Translations under genes and position numbers: made by a program
From: JADLGL01 sp963732865
GTDB lineage: Bacteria; Pseudomonadota; Alphaproteobacteria; Rhizobiales; Kaistiaceae
DNA length: 64,000 nucleotides
Reading direction: 5' to 3'
Assembly (NCBI GenBank): GCA_963732865.1
Contig: CAVTBC010000003.1
Coordinates: forward strand, 310,001 to 374,000
The notes under the pieces: model-generated
Told to the model about the DNA's origin: nothing
Database searches by the model: none
The model's input: the letters and a program-made list of their open reading frames with translations, nothing else
Shown here: in pieces, positions 1-8,982 of the stretch
Layout: each line of letters begins with the position of its first letter
Numbering within the stretch: the first letter of the stretch is position 1

Positions 1-206
1 CCATGACGGTACCGCCGGGCGCCAATAGTGGCCGCAGCTTCCGGTTGAAAGGCAAGGGTCTGCCCGGCGCTGCCGGGCGGATCGGCGATCTCCTCGTCAC
101 GCTGCGAATCGTTCTACCGAAGAAGCTCGATCCCGAGCTCACCGAGCTGATGCAGCGCTGGCGCGAGCATGGCGGCGTCGGCGCCGAGGAAAGCGATACC
201 GACTAG
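1..206 (+). CDS. DnaJ-family co-chaperone, C-terminal fragment
   Basis: Only the end of this gene lies in the window; it is open to the left edge and stops with TAG at 204-206. The visible part matches the last beta-sandwich segment of DnaJ/CbpA substrate-binding domains: PPGANSGRSFRLKGKGLP, then GRIGDLLVTLRIVLPKKLD, then a short helical tail. That domain holds unfolded clients for DnaK. A full DnaJ would also have a zinc-finger region, but whether this is DnaJ or the zinc-less CbpA type cannot be judged here. The gene converges on the Sua5 gene and overlaps its stop by 4 nt. Confidence 0.75.
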   Translation, partial: MTVPPGANSGRSFRLKGKGLPGAAGRIGDLLVTLRIVLPKKLDPELTELMQRWREHGGVGAEESDTD

Positions 207-1172
207 GGGCGAGGCGCCGCGGCGCGGCGCAGCCGGTCGTTGATGGCCAGGCCCAGTCCGGCCTCCGGAATTGGCATGGCGGCAATCGGCGCGCCGATCG
301 CGTCGAGTTCGCGAAGGGCGGCAAAGATCCGGGCCGCGGCCTCCTGCAGATCGCCCTTCTCGCTCAGATTGACCATGGCAATGGCGGCCTGCGCCCCAGC
401 CGGCAGATCGCTGCCGAAGGCGAGCAGGGATTCGCCCGGCTGCAGCGCGCTCACGTCGAGTTCGAACCGGCACTGCCGGCGCGTAGTGGCTGGCCAGCAT
501 TCCCGGCGCATCCGGCCGCCCGGACGGCGCAGCGACCACCAGCGGCCGGCCGATCGCGGCCTCGATAGCCTCCTTCGCAATTCCGCCGGGGCGCAGCAGG
601 AGCGGCTCGCCGACGACGCTGACAATCGTCGATTCCAGGCCGATGGGCGAAGCGCCGGCGTCGAGGACCAGCGCCACCCGGTCGGCCAGATCGTGCAGAA
701 CATGCGCTGCCGAAGTGGCGCTCACCCGCCCAGACAAATTGGCGCTGGGGGCGGCCAGTGGAAAAGGCGCGGCGGCCAGCAGGGCCGCTGCGACGGGATG
801 CCCCGGCACACGCAAGGCGATCGTATCGAGACCGGCGGTGGCGAGATCGGCAATGCCGGCGTCCGGCCGGCGCGGCGCGACCAACGTCAGCGGCCCGGGC
901 CAGAAGTTTGCCGCAAGGTGCGCGCCCACTGGCCCCAGAACGGCGAGTTCGTTTGCCGCCTCCGTCGATTTCACGTGAACGATCAGCGGGTTGAAGCTCG
1001 GCCGTGCCTTGGCGGCGAATATCCCTGCGACAGCCTGCGCGTTCGTGGCGTCGGCGGCGAGACCGTAGACAGTCTCGGTGGGCATGCCGACAAGCTCGCC
1101 ACGCGCCAGCGCATCGACAGCAGCCGCGATCGCCTCGCCAATGTCAGCTGACATGTCGTAAAGTTTCGCCAA
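203..1172 (-). CDS. sua5: L-threonylcarbamoyladenylate synthase (Sua5 type), frameshifted
   Basis: Makes threonylcarbamoyl-AMP from threonine, bicarbonate and ATP for the t6A37 modification of ANN-decoding tRNAs. The N-terminal YrdC domain is intact (PTETVYGLAADATN, KARPSFNPLIVHV, FWPGPLTLV, PSANLSGRVSATSA), followed by the linker GMLASHYAP that opens the Sua5-specific C-terminal domain. Just after HYAPAVPVR the frame breaks. The Sua5 domain continues in the next frame as LDVSALQPGE to RRAAAPRP and stops at 203-205. Dropping one base near 461-462 restores about 322 residues, the usual Sua5 length. TTG at 1172 is taken as start because AGG/GGG lies upstream; ATG at 1154 is the alternative. The break is either sequence error or a recent mutation. 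Confidence 0.85.
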
Positions 1173-1298
1173 AATGCCCTGCCTGGCCCGATCAAGATAC
1201 TACTTTGGCTTGCACAGTCTCTCTTTGACGGAGCTTGCGCGGCGACGCATTCTCGCCCACCCTCAAGCCTCGCGCAGCAAGGGGGGCGCCCGCGTCTG

Positions 1299-2069
1299 AT
1301 GTCAACGCATGACTTGGTCAAAGTCGAGATCGATGGGGCCGTCGAAACGATCCGGCTGGATCGACCCGACTACATGAACGCGATCACCGGCGAGATGTTC
1401 GAGGCGATCTCCGATGCCCTGGTGCTGGGCGAAGGCGACGGCAAGGTGCGCGCCTTCATCATTTCCGGAATGCCCGGCGCCTTCACCGAGGGAAGCGACA
1501 TCTCCGAGCTGGAGGAATATGTCGAATCGGGAACGGTAACGCCGGCCGCGGTCCGCTTCATGAAGACCCTGGCGACGCTCGACAAACCGCTGATCGCCGC
1601 AGTCGATGGCCCGGCCCTCGGTATCGGCACCACGATGCTGTTCATGTGCGACTATGTGGTGGCCAGCGAATGGTCGCAATTCGGCGTCGATCATGTCGGC
1701 ATCGGTCTGCCGCTCGATGCCGCCGCCACCCTGCTCGGCCCCCGCATGATCGGCCATCACGTCGCCTTCGAGCTACTGGTCATGGGCGAACCGATCGATG
1801 CCGCGCGCGCCCGCGAAGTCGGGTTGGTCAACAAGATCGTCGCCGCCGAACTTGTCGAGGAGACGGCGCGGCAGGCGGCGCTCGCGATCGCCGACCGACC
1901 GCCCGAGGCTGTGCGCCTCGCCAAGCGGATGATGGTTGGCGACCGCCGCGACGTCGTCACGCGCATCACTTCGGAAGCATCGAGCTTCGCGGCGTTGCAG
2001 CGCTCGCCGCATGCCTCGTCCGCGTTGCGCGTGCGGATCCGCCGCGACGGAAACGGGGGGGGCGAGTGA
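1299..2069 (+). CDS. Enoyl-CoA hydratase/isomerase (crotonase) family protein
   Basis: A 256-residue crotonase-fold protein acting on acyl-CoA thioesters; the exact substrate is unknown. The oxyanion-hole segments are visible (GAFTEGSDISEL and DGPALGIGTTMLFMCDYV). The second catalytic glutamate of enoyl-CoA hydratases appears kept (AFELLVMG), but the place of the first reads DHVGIGLP rather than PEI-LG, so this may be an isomerase or another crotonase activity. The last 15 or so residues are Arg/Gly rich and unlike the family, and end in a run of eight G at 2055-2062, where an indel could have altered the tail. It overlaps the deacetylase start by 4 nt (GTGA), so the two are probably cotranscribed. 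Confidence 0.85.
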   Translation: MSTHDLVKVEIDGAVETIRLDRPDYMNAITGEMFEAISDALVLGEGDGKVRAFIISGMPGAFTEGSDISELEEYVESGTVTPAAVRFMKTLATLDKPLIAAVDGPALGIGTTMLFMCDYVVASEWSQFGVDHVGIGLPLDAAATLLGPRMIGHHVAFELLVMGEPIDAARAREVGLVNKIVAAELVEETARQAALAIADRPPEAVRLAKRMMVGDRRDVVTRITSEASSFAALQRSPHASSALRVRIRRDGNGGGE

Positions 2070-2989
2070 CGACGCTCATTTTCGAGCATCCCATCTTCGC
2101 CCAGCATGAGGTGCCCGCGGGGCATGTCGAACGTCCGGAGCGGGTCGAGGTCATCGGCCGGCGGCTCGCCGATTCGCCTTTCGCCGAATTGGGGCGCGGT
2201 GTCGTGGAGCCCGCCACCGAAGACGATATCCTGGCTGCGCACAGCGAAGCGCATCTCGCTGCGATCCAGGCAATAGCGCCCGATTCGGGCATGGTTGCGC
2301 TCGACGCCGACACCTTCCTTGGACCGTCGAGCTATGAGGCGGCCCTTTGCGCCGCGGGCGCCGCATGCCAGGCCACGGACGCCGTTTTGGGCGGCGAGGC
2401 GGATAGCGCGTTCGGCATCATCCGCCCGCCGGGCCACCATGCGACGGCGACGCGGGCGATGGGCTTTTGCATCTTCAACAACGTTGCCATCGCCGCACGG
2501 CGCGCCCAAAGGGTTCATGGCGCCGAACGGGTGGCGATCGTCGATTGGGACGTCCATCACGGCAACGGAACGCAGGACATCTTCGAGCGCGATGCAAGCG
2601 TGCTCTACGCCTCGACGCATCAGATGCCGCTCTATCCCTACACCGGCGCGCCATCCGAAACGGGAGTTGGCAATATAGTCAACGTAGCGTTATCGACCGG
2701 CGCCAAGACCGGCGCGTTTCGGGCCGCCTTCCTGGAAAAGATCCTGCCGGCCATCGATCGATTTGGCCCGGACCTGATCCTCATTTCCGCCGGGTTCGAT
2801 GCCCATTGGCGCGATCCCCTCGGTGGCCTTGCCCTGACGGGCGACGACTTCGCCTGGGCGACCGAGCAATTGGTTGCGGCGGCCGAGCGGCATTGCAAAG
2901 GCCGCATCGTATCCATGCTCGAGGGCGGCTATGATCTTGACGCCCTGGTGGAATCGGCCTCGGCGCATGTCGCGGCCTTGATGCGTTAA
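2066..2989 (+). CDS. Histone-deacetylase-family amidohydrolase
   Basis: A 307-residue zinc-dependent deacetylase of the arginase/HDAC fold, the group that includes acetylpolyamine amidohydrolases and AcuC. Key parts are present: RPPGHHAT with the tandem histidines, DWDVHHGNGTQ carrying the zinc-binding Asp and His, the third ligand in SAGFDAHWRDPLGG, and MLEGGYDLDAL near the end. The GTG start at 2066 overlaps the stop of the crotonase gene and gives a standard N-terminus (TLIFEHPIFAQHEVPAGHVERPERV). The substrate is not determinable; acetylated small molecules or lysines are both possible. The neighbours are the crotonase upstream and xseB downstream. Confidence 0.88.
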   Translation: MTTLIFEHPIFAQHEVPAGHVERPERVEVIGRRLADSPFAELGRGVVEPATEDDILAAHSEAHLAAIQAIAPDSGMVALDADTFLGPSSYEAALCAAGAACQATDAVLGGEADSAFGIIRPPGHHATATRAMGFCIFNNVAIAARRAQRVHGAERVAIVDWDVHHGNGTQDIFERDASVLYASTHQMPLYPYTGAPSETGVGNIVNVALSTGAKTGAFRAAFLEKILPAIDRFGPDLILISAGFDAHWRDPLGGLALTGDDFAWATEQLVAAAERHCKGRIVSMLEGGYDLDALVESASAHVAALMR

Positions 2990-3036
2990 GTCTTCGCGGC
3001 GCATTATCCGGGGCCGCTACGGAAGGAAAGCACCGA

Positions 3037-3282
3037 TTGCCTGATGCCGCACTGATCGAGGAGATGACATTTGAAACGGCTCTCGCCGAACTTGAGCAGA
3101 TCGTCGATCGGCTTGAGCGCGGCGACGTGCCGCTCGCCGAATCGATCACCATCTATGAGCGCGGCGAAGCGCTGAAGCAGCACTGCGAACGGTTGCTCAA
3201 GGAAGCGGAGATGCGGGTGGAGAAGATTCGGCTGGGAGGAAACGGACGGCCGGCCGGCACCGAGCCGTTTGAGGACAGCTGA
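3037..3282 (+). CDS. xseB: Exodeoxyribonuclease VII small subunit
   Basis: An 81-residue helical protein that joins several copies to one XseA to form exonuclease VII, which degrades single-stranded DNA from both ends. The family signature FETALAELEQIVDRLERGD-PLAESI-YERGEALKQHCE is complete. The TTG start at 3037 is supported by a good purine-rich site, GGAAGGAAAG at 3021-3030, and by the normal N-terminus. XseA is not in this window. It sits just ahead of dxs, a very common arrangement in alphaproteobacteria. The tail (GGNGRPAGTEPFEDS) is variable and disordered. Confidence 0.95.
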   Translation: MPDAALIEEMTFETALAELEQIVDRLERGDVPLAESITIYERGEALKQHCERLLKEAEMRVEKIRLGGNGRPAGTEPFEDS

Positions 3283-3373
3283 TGACGATGCCCGACAAGC
3301 GCCTCGTTCCGGTCTTGTTGGCGCCCGTTTCGGCGGATAGCGCCAAGAGGACTGGCTTTCTTGGGGGGCTCGC

Positions 3374-5290
3374 TTGTCCGATCGTCCTGTAACACCGCTA
3401 CTCGACCGGGTTGATACGCCCGCTGATCTGCGCGCCTTGGCCGAGAGCGACCTGCCGCAACTGGCGCAGGAACTGCGCCAGGAGACGATCGACGCGGTGT
3501 CCTATACGGGCGGACATCTGGGCGCCGGCCTCGGCGTGATCGAACTGACCGTGGCGCTGCACTACGTCTTCGATACGCCTCGCGACCGGCTGATCTGGGA
3601 CGTCGGCCATCAGGCCTATCCGCACAAGATCCTCACCGGCCGGCGTAGCCGTATCCGCACGCTGCGCCAGGAGGATGGGCTTTCCGGTTTCACGCGTAGA
3701 GCCGAGAGCGAATATGATCCGTTCGGCGCGGGGCACTCTTCGACCTCGATTTCGGCCGGGCTCGGTATGGCCGTCGCGCGCGACCTCCAGGGCGCAGACA
3801 ATCATGTCATCTGCGTTATCGGCGACGGCGCGATGTCGGCCGGCATGGCCTATGAGGCGATGAACAATGCGGGCCATCTCGGCTCGAGGCTGATCGTCAT
3901 TCTCAACGACAATGACATGTCGATCGCGCCTCCGGTTGGCGCGATGTCGGCCTATCTGGCGCGCCTCGTTTCAGGCCGGACCTATCGTTCGGTCAGAAGC
4001 GTCGCCAAATGGCTGGTCAATTGGATGCCGAAATTCATCCGCGACCGCATCGCTCTGACCGAGGAATTCGCCCGCAGTTTCTGGACGGGCGGCACACTGT
4101 TCGAGGAACTCGGCTTCTATTATGTCGGGCCGATCGACGGGCATAAACTCGACCATCTGCTGCCGGTGCTGCGCAATGTGCGCGATGCGGGCAACGGCCC
4201 GATCCTGGTGCATGTCGTCACCAACAAGGGCAAGGGCTATGAGCCGGCCGAGGAAGCGGTCGACAAGTTCCACGGCGTCGGCCGTTTCAACGTCGTGACC
4301 GGCAAGCCCACCGCAGTTGCCAGCAACGCGCCGAGCTACACCCGCGTCTTCGCCAATAGCCTGATCGCGGAAGCAGAACGCGACGACAAGATCGTCGCTG
4401 TGACGGCCGCGATGCCGGCCGGGACCGGACTCGACCTTTTCGCCGAGCGCTTTCCGCAGCGCACCTTCGATGTCGGGATCGCCGAGCAGCATGCCGTGAC
4501 GTTTTCTGCCGGCCTTGCGACGGAAGGCTTCAAGCCGTTCTGCGCGATCTACTCGACCTTCCTGCAGCGCGCCTATGATCAGGTCGTGCATGACGTTGCC
4601 CTGCAGCGCCTGCCGGTCCGTTTCGCGATCGACCGCGCCGGCTTCGTCGGCGCCGACGGCGCCACCCATGCCGGCGCCTTCGATATCGCCTTCCTGGCGC
4701 CGGTGCCGGACATGGTGATCATGGCCGCGGGCGACGAAGCCGAATTGATGCATATGGTGGCGACGGCGGCTTCCATCGATGACCGCCCGTCGGCGTTCCG
4801 ATATCCGCGCGGTGAAGGCATCGGCGTCGACTTGCCTGACCGCGGCAGCATCCTGCCGATCGGCAAGGGCCGCATCCTTACCGAAGGCAGCAAGGTCGCC
4901 CTGCTCTCCTTCGGCGCGCGGCTCGACGCCTGCCTCAGGGCGGCGGAGGAACTCGGTAGTTTCGGCCTGCCGACGACCGTTGCCGATGCGCGCTTCCTGA
5001 AGCCGCTCGATGAGGCGCTCATCGCCCGGCTGGCGCGGGAACATCAGGTTCTGGTGACGATCGAGGAAGGCGCCTCGGGCGGCTTCGGCGCCGTGGTCCT
5101 GCGCTATCTGACGGACTCCGGCGCCCTCGATGCCGGCCTCAGGGTGCGGACATTGACGATGCCCGACCACTTCGTGGAGCACGGGCAGCAGGCCGCGATG
5201 TACCGGGCCGCCGGCCTCGACGGGCCGGGCATTGTGAAAACGGTGCTGGCAACGCTGGGGCTCGATGCCAGGGCAGCTTCGCACGCATAA
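3374..5290 (+). CDS. dxs: 1-deoxy-D-xylulose-5-phosphate synthase
   Basis: First enzyme of the MEP isoprenoid pathway: thiamine diphosphate-dependent condensation of pyruvate with glyceraldehyde 3-phosphate. At 638 residues it is full length. The thiamine/Mg motif GDGAMSAGMAYEAMNNAG, the early histidine region WDVGHQAYPHKILTGR, the pyrimidine-domain sequence GIAEQHAVTFSAGLA and a C-terminal transketolase domain are all present. The likely start is TTG at 3374 after a G-rich site (TTGGGGGGCT). The gene follows xseB by 91 nt. It also feeds ubiquinone biosynthesis; ubiA lies at 13.9 kb. Confidence 0.97.
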   Translation: MSDRPVTPLLDRVDTPADLRALAESDLPQLAQELRQETIDAVSYTGGHLGAGLGVIELTVALHYVFDTPRDRLIWDVGHQAYPHKILTGRRSRIRTLRQEDGLSGFTRRAESEYDPFGAGHSSTSISAGLGMAVARDLQGADNHVICVIGDGAMSAGMAYEAMNNAGHLGSRLIVILNDNDMSIAPPVGAMSAYLARLVSGRTYRSVRSVAKWLVNWMPKFIRDRIALTEEFARSFWTGGTLFEELGFYYVGPIDGHKLDHLLPVLRNVRDAGNGPILVHVVTNKGKGYEPAEEAVDKFHGVGRFNVVTGKPTAVASNAPSYTRVFANSLIAEAERDDKIVAVTAAMPAGTGLDLFAERFPQRTFDVGIAEQHAVTFSAGLATEGFKPFCAIYSTFLQRAYDQVVHDVALQRLPVRFAIDRAGFVGADGATHAGAFDIAFLAPVPDMVIMAAGDEAELMHMVATAASIDDRPSAFRYPRGEGIGVDLPDRGSILPIGKGRILTEGSKVALLSFGARLDACLRAAEELGSFGLPTTVADARFLKPLDEALIARLAREHQVLVTIEEGASGGFGAVVLRYLTDSGALDAGLRVRTLTMPDHFVEHGQQAAMYRAAGLDGPGIVKTVLATLGLDARAASHA

Positions 5291-5302
5291 AGCGAACGGG
5301 TC

Positions 5303-6664
5303 ATGCCAGGCATTCTTCGGCCGATAACGGCGCTCCTAGCCGGTGTTGCCTTCCTGCTCACCGGACATGGTCTGCTGCTTACTGCCGTCCCGCTGCGGGC
5401 GTCGGCCGAGATGTTCGGCTCGGTCGAGATCGGTCTCCTCGGATCAGCCTATTATCTCGGTTTCGTGGCCGGCTGCCTGCTCGCCCCGTTCCTCATCCTG
5501 CGCGCCGGGCACATCCGCGCCTTTGCCGCGCTCATCGCAATTGCGGTTGTTTCGGCGCTGATCCTGCCGCTGGCAATCTCGTTCTGGCCATGGTTCGCGG
5601 CGCGCGCGGCGACCGGGCTCAGCCTCGCCGGGCTGTTCATGGTGATCGAGAGCTGGCTCAACGACAAAGCATCGAACCAGAATCGCGGATTCATCTTCTC
5701 CACCTACATCACGGTCAACTTCGTCGCGATCGCCCTCGGCCAGTTGATCGTGTCCGCCGGCGACCCCGGCAATTTCAAGCTCTTCCTCATCGGCGGCATG
5801 TCGATCGCGCTGGCGACGATCCCCGTCGTGCTGACCCGCTCGGCGCAACCGGCGCCGATCGCCCTCGTGCGCTTCCGGCCGGTCGAACTCTTCCACCGCT
5901 CGCCGGTCGGCGTGGTCGGGGTCACAATGATCGGCATGGCGACCGGGTCGTTCTGGACCCTCAGCGCCGTCTTCGCGGTCGGCAAGGGCTTCACGCCGGA
6001 TCAGGCGGCGCTGTTCGTCGGCATCGCCGTGGTCGGCGGTGTGCTGGCGCAATGGCCGGTGGGCCGTCTTTCCAATTCATTCGACCGGCGCGTCGTGCTC
6101 CTCGTCCTGCTCCTCGCCTTCGCAACGACGGGCCTTGCTCTGGCCGTCCTGCCCCTCGGCTACACGGCGCTGCTCATCATGGCCTTCCCGCTCGGGGCAA
6201 CGCTGCACTCCTGCTATCCCATTGCCGTCGCACATACTTTTGACCATGCCGACCGGTCGGAATATGTGCAGACATCCGCCGGCCTTCTCTTTGCCAACGG
6301 CATTGGCTCGATGGCCGGACCGATCGGCGCTTCCGCCCTGATGGCTGCGATCGGCGCCGGCGGGCTGTTCATCTTCGCGGCCCTGGCCGCAGTCGGGCTC
6401 TCCGGCTTCATCTTCTACCGCCTGCAGAAGCGGGCGGCGCTGGCGACGAACCTCAAGGTCGACTTCAGTCTCGGCGCAACGTCCCAGACCGGAACGGTGC
6501 TGACGCCGGAACCGCTCGACCCAAACGACCCAGCGGTCGCGGTGCCGGCGCCCCACGTGGATCCGGCGGATGACGGCCTGGCCGCGGCCGTCGAAGCCGA
6601 GAACGCCGCGCACGAACCGGCCGACGAGGACGATGCCGCAGCAGAGCTCGCCAAGGCCCCGTGA
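5303..6664 (+). CDS. MFS transporter (YcaD-like)
   Basis: A 453-residue inner-membrane transporter with about 12 hydrophobic spans. It starts LRPITALLAGVAFLLTGHGL, has the family-typical amphipathic segment FMVIESWLNDKASNQNRG after helix 5, and matches the YcaD/UMF group of the major facilitator superfamily; the substrate is not known. The last 60 residues are a hydrophilic Pro/Asp/Glu/Ala-rich cytoplasmic tail. It begins 12 nt after dxs, and its stop overlaps the GTG start of tlyA by 4 nt, so dxs, this gene and tlyA probably form one transcript. Confidence 0.85.
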   Translation: MPGILRPITALLAGVAFLLTGHGLLLTAVPLRASAEMFGSVEIGLLGSAYYLGFVAGCLLAPFLILRAGHIRAFAALIAIAVVSALILPLAISFWPWFAARAATGLSLAGLFMVIESWLNDKASNQNRGFIFSTYITVNFVAIALGQLIVSAGDPGNFKLFLIGGMSIALATIPVVLTRSAQPAPIALVRFRPVELFHRSPVGVVGVTMIGMATGSFWTLSAVFAVGKGFTPDQAALFVGIAVVGGVLAQWPVGRLSNSFDRRVVLLVLLLAFATTGLALAVLPLGYTALLIMAFPLGATLHSCYPIAVAHTFDHADRSEYVQTSAGLLFANGIGSMAGPIGASALMAAIGAGGLFIFAALAAVGLSGFIFYRLQKRAALATNLKVDFSLGATSQTGTVLTPEPLDPNDPAVAVPAPHVDPADDGLAAAVEAENAAHEPADEDDAAAELAKAP

Positions 6665-7395
6665 AGCTGCGTCTCGATCAATTGCTGGCCGATCGCGGCC
6701 TGTCGCCGAGCCGGGCGCGGGCGCGGGATTCCGTTCTCCGTGGCCATGTCACGGTCGACGGCGAGACCGTTCTCCGTCCTGGTGTTGCGGTGTACGACAG
6801 CGCCGACTTGGTGCTATCGGACCCGGCGGCGCGCTTCGTTTCGCGCTCGGCCTTGAAGCTCGTCCACGCGCTCGATCATCTTGGCTACGACCCGGCCGGG
6901 CGCCTGGCGCTGGACCTCGGCGCCTCGACCGGCGGGTTCACGCAAGTTCTGCTGGAGCGCGGCGCCAGGCGCGTCATCGCCGTCGATGTCGGCCACGGCC
7001 AGCTGGATGCCCGCCTCGCCGCCGATCCGCGCGTCCTGTCGCTCGAGGGCCTTAACGCGCGCAACCTCACGGCGGACCAGCTCGGGGGGCCAATCGAGGC
7101 CTTGGTCAGCGACGTCTCGTTCATCTCACAAAAGCTTGTTCTGCCGCCCGCCCTGGCGATGTCCGCCCCGGGGGCCTTCGCCATTGTGCTCGCCAAGCCG
7201 CAATTCGAGGTTGGTCCGGAAGCGTTGGGCAAAGGCGGAATTGTGCGCGATGAGGCGGCGGCAATGGCCGTTGCTCGGGATTTGGCCGATTGGCTGGGCG
7301 ATCGGGAGGGGTGGCGCGTCGACGGCATTGTCCCCTCGCCGATCCGGGGCGGCGACGGCAATCAGGAGTTCCTGATCGGCGCGGTCCGGGGCTGA
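6661..7395 (+). CDS. tlyA: TlyA-family rRNA 2'-O-methyltransferase
   Basis: A 244-residue protein with an N-terminal S4 RNA-binding domain (RLDQLLADRGLSPSRARARD) joined to an FtsJ-like SAM methyltransferase domain (ALDLGASTGGFTQVLLERGA, then VIAVDVGHGQL and a SDVSFISQKL loop). Characterised TlyA enzymes methylate cytidine ribose in 16S and/or 23S rRNA, which affects susceptibility to capreomycin. The GTG start overlaps the MFS stop. The link to dxs is conserved across many alphaproteobacteria; some TlyA-like proteins were first annotated as haemolysins. Confidence 0.9.
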   Translation: MKLRLDQLLADRGLSPSRARARDSVLRGHVTVDGETVLRPGVAVYDSADLVLSDPAARFVSRSALKLVHALDHLGYDPAGRLALDLGASTGGFTQVLLERGARRVIAVDVGHGQLDARLAADPRVLSLEGLNARNLTADQLGGPIEALVSDVSFISQKLVLPPALAMSAPGAFAIVLAKPQFEVGPEALGKGGIVRDEAAAMAVARDLADWLGDREGWRVDGIVPSPIRGGDGNQEFLIGAVRG

Positions 7396-7472
7396 GGCTC
7401 TATTCCCCCAGTCGACAGCCGCCAGTCCGCCAGTTATCCATTCCGGCCAGAGTTTGGTTGGAGCCGTACGAA

Positions 7473-7844
7473 ATGAAGAAATTCCTGGCGATCGTTGCCT
7501 TGGCGACCGTTCTTCCGGCGAGCGCGATGGCGCAATTGGACGACGGACAAGTGCAACAGGCGCAACTCGTCGGACAATGTCTGGTCAACACGGCCGGAAA
7601 TCCCGAATATGTGCTGTTCCACACGCTCATCAACGCGCTGATCGCCAATGACACCGAGACGGCGCAGGGCTATCTGCCGGCTGTCATTGGCCAGGCGCAT
7701 GACAATGCGGTCGCCAATTGCAACCAGGCGGACGACTGGTTCAGCCAGCCATGGGCGGGTGTGGCCCTCGGCAACTACATCCAGGGCATGATGACGTCGG
7801 TCTTCAGCCAGATGATGGAACTGCTGCAGACGCTGCAGCTGTAG
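7473..7844 (+). CDS. Small exported protein of unknown function
   Basis: A 123-residue protein with a clear Sec signal peptide (MKKFLAIVALATVLPASAMA, cleavage expected after AMA). The mature part is acidic and helical, with two Cys (GQCLVN and VANCNQ) that could form a disulphide in the periplasm. It has no recognised domain. The ATG at 7473 is chosen because it begins the signal peptide; a longer reading from 7290 would overlap the tlyA end. It converges on ribB with only 4 nt between the stops. Confidence 0.75.
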   Translation: MKKFLAIVALATVLPASAMAQLDDGQVQQAQLVGQCLVNTAGNPEYVLFHTLINALIANDTETAQGYLPAVIGQAHDNAVANCNQADDWFSQPWAGVALGNYIQGMMTSVFSQMMELLQTLQL

Positions 7845-7848
7845 CCGG

Positions 7849-8982
7849 TCAGGCGCCTGCCGGCTTCGCGGCGCCGATCGGCTCGGTGGCGTCGATCGCG
7901 ATGCCGAACCCTTCCAGGCCGACATAGCGCCGCTCCTTGGCGGCGAAGACGCGGATCGAGCGGACCCCGAGGTCGCGCAGAATCTGCGCGCCAAGCCCGA
8001 TATCGCGCCATTCCTCATCCCGGCGCGCGGCCGAGCCGTGGCTCTCATCCTGCTCGGCTTGCAGCCGGTCGCGCGGACTTTCGCTGCTGGCGGGTACCCC
8101 CACCGCGCCTTCGCGCAGGTAGATGACGACGCCGCGGCCAAGCTCGGAGAATTGGCGGATCACCTGATCGAGGCGCGTACCGGTGCCGAAGACGTCGTCG
8201 ATGATGTGTTCGCGGTGGATGCGAACCGGTACACCTTGGCCGTCGCCGATATCGCCGAAGATGATGGCGAGGTGCTGCATCGGATCCCAGGGCGTGGCGA
8301 AGGTGATCGCCGTCGCCTTGCCCGCCGGGGTGGCGATCGGGCGTTCGGCGAGACGCTTGACGAACTGCTCGCGGCGCTGGCGGAAGGCGATGATCTCGGC
8401 GACCGATACCGATTTCAGCCCGTGGGCTTTGGCGAATTCCTCCACGGAGGCGCCGCGCTTGACCGTGCCGTCGTCGTTGACCAATTCGCTCAACACTCCG
8501 ACCGGCTCGAGCCCGGCCAGCCGGCAGAGGTCGACGGCGGCCTCTGTGTGGCCGGAGCGGGTGAGGACGCCGCCTTCGCGCGCCACCAGCGGGAAGACAT
8601 GCCCGGGTCGCACGAAATCATCGGCGCTGACATTGCCGTTGGCGAGGGCACGCACGGTGTTGCAGCGTTCCTCGGCGGAGATGCCGGTCGTCAGGCCGTG
8701 GCGGAAATCGACCGAAACGGTGAAGGCGGTGCCGAGCGGCGCGTTGTTATCCGCGACCATCGGGCCGAGGCGCAAGCGATCGGCCTCCGCCTTGGTGATC
8801 GATGCGCAGACGATGCCGCTGGTGTGGCGGATGATGAAGGCGAGCTTCTCCGGCGTGGCGTGGCTCGCCGCGACGATGAGATCGCCCTCATTCTCCCGAT
8901 CGTCATCATCGGTAACGACGACGATTTCGCCGCGGACGATGGCTTCGACGGCGGCGGCGGCGCGTTCTGTATCAAGGGTCAT
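7849..8982 (-). CDS. ribB: 3,4-dihydroxy-2-butanone-4-phosphate synthase with degenerate GTP cyclohydrolase II domain
   Basis: The first ~205 residues form an intact RibB domain (DDDDRENEGDLI acid loop, TTGISAEER, RPGHVFPLVAREGGVLTRSG, HTEAAVDLCRLAGL), which converts ribulose 5-phosphate to the four-carbon riboflavin precursor. The second half has a RibA fold, but where active enzymes carry three zinc-binding cysteines around SECLTGD and RCDCG it reads REHIIDDVFGTGTRLDQ. GTP cyclohydrolase II activity is therefore very unlikely. Such RibBX-type proteins are known in Rhizobiales, which then need a separate RibA. Its start overlaps the aroC stop (ATGA), indicating translational coupling. Confidence 0.93.
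   Translation of the reverse strand: MTLDTERAAAAVEAIVRGEIVVVTDDDDRENEGDLIVAASHATPEKLAFIIRHTSGIVCASITKAEADRLRLGPMVADNNAPLGTAFTVSVDFRHGLTTGISAEERCNTVRALANGNVSADDFVRPGHVFPLVAREGGVLTRSGHTEAAVDLCRLAGLEPVGVLSELVNDDGTVKRGASVEEFAKAHGLKSVSVAEIIAFRQRREQFVKRLAERPIATPAGKATAITFATPWDPMQHLAIIFGDIGDGQGVPVRIHREHIIDDVFGTGTRLDQVIRQFSELGRGVVIYLREGAVGVPASSESPRDRLQAEQDESHGSAARRDEEWRDIGLGAQILRDLGVRSIRVFAAKERRYVGLEGFGIAIDATEPIGAAKPAGA

Noticed and set aside
240..1151. Plus-strand frame of 303 codons opposite Sua5
   Set aside because: Antisense shadow of the Sua5 gene; Arg-rich composition and no homology.
1646..2065. N-terminal extension of the deacetylase frame to 1646
   Set aside because: It overlaps the crotonase in another frame and is Arg/Pro rich; GTG 2066 gives the conserved start.
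3282..3392. 36-codon frame overlapping the xseB stop (TGATG)
   Set aside because: No recognisable sequence; probably spacer before dxs.
3971..5284. 437-codon minus-strand frame inside dxs
   Set aside because: Antisense shadow in high-GC DNA with His/Arg/Gly bias.
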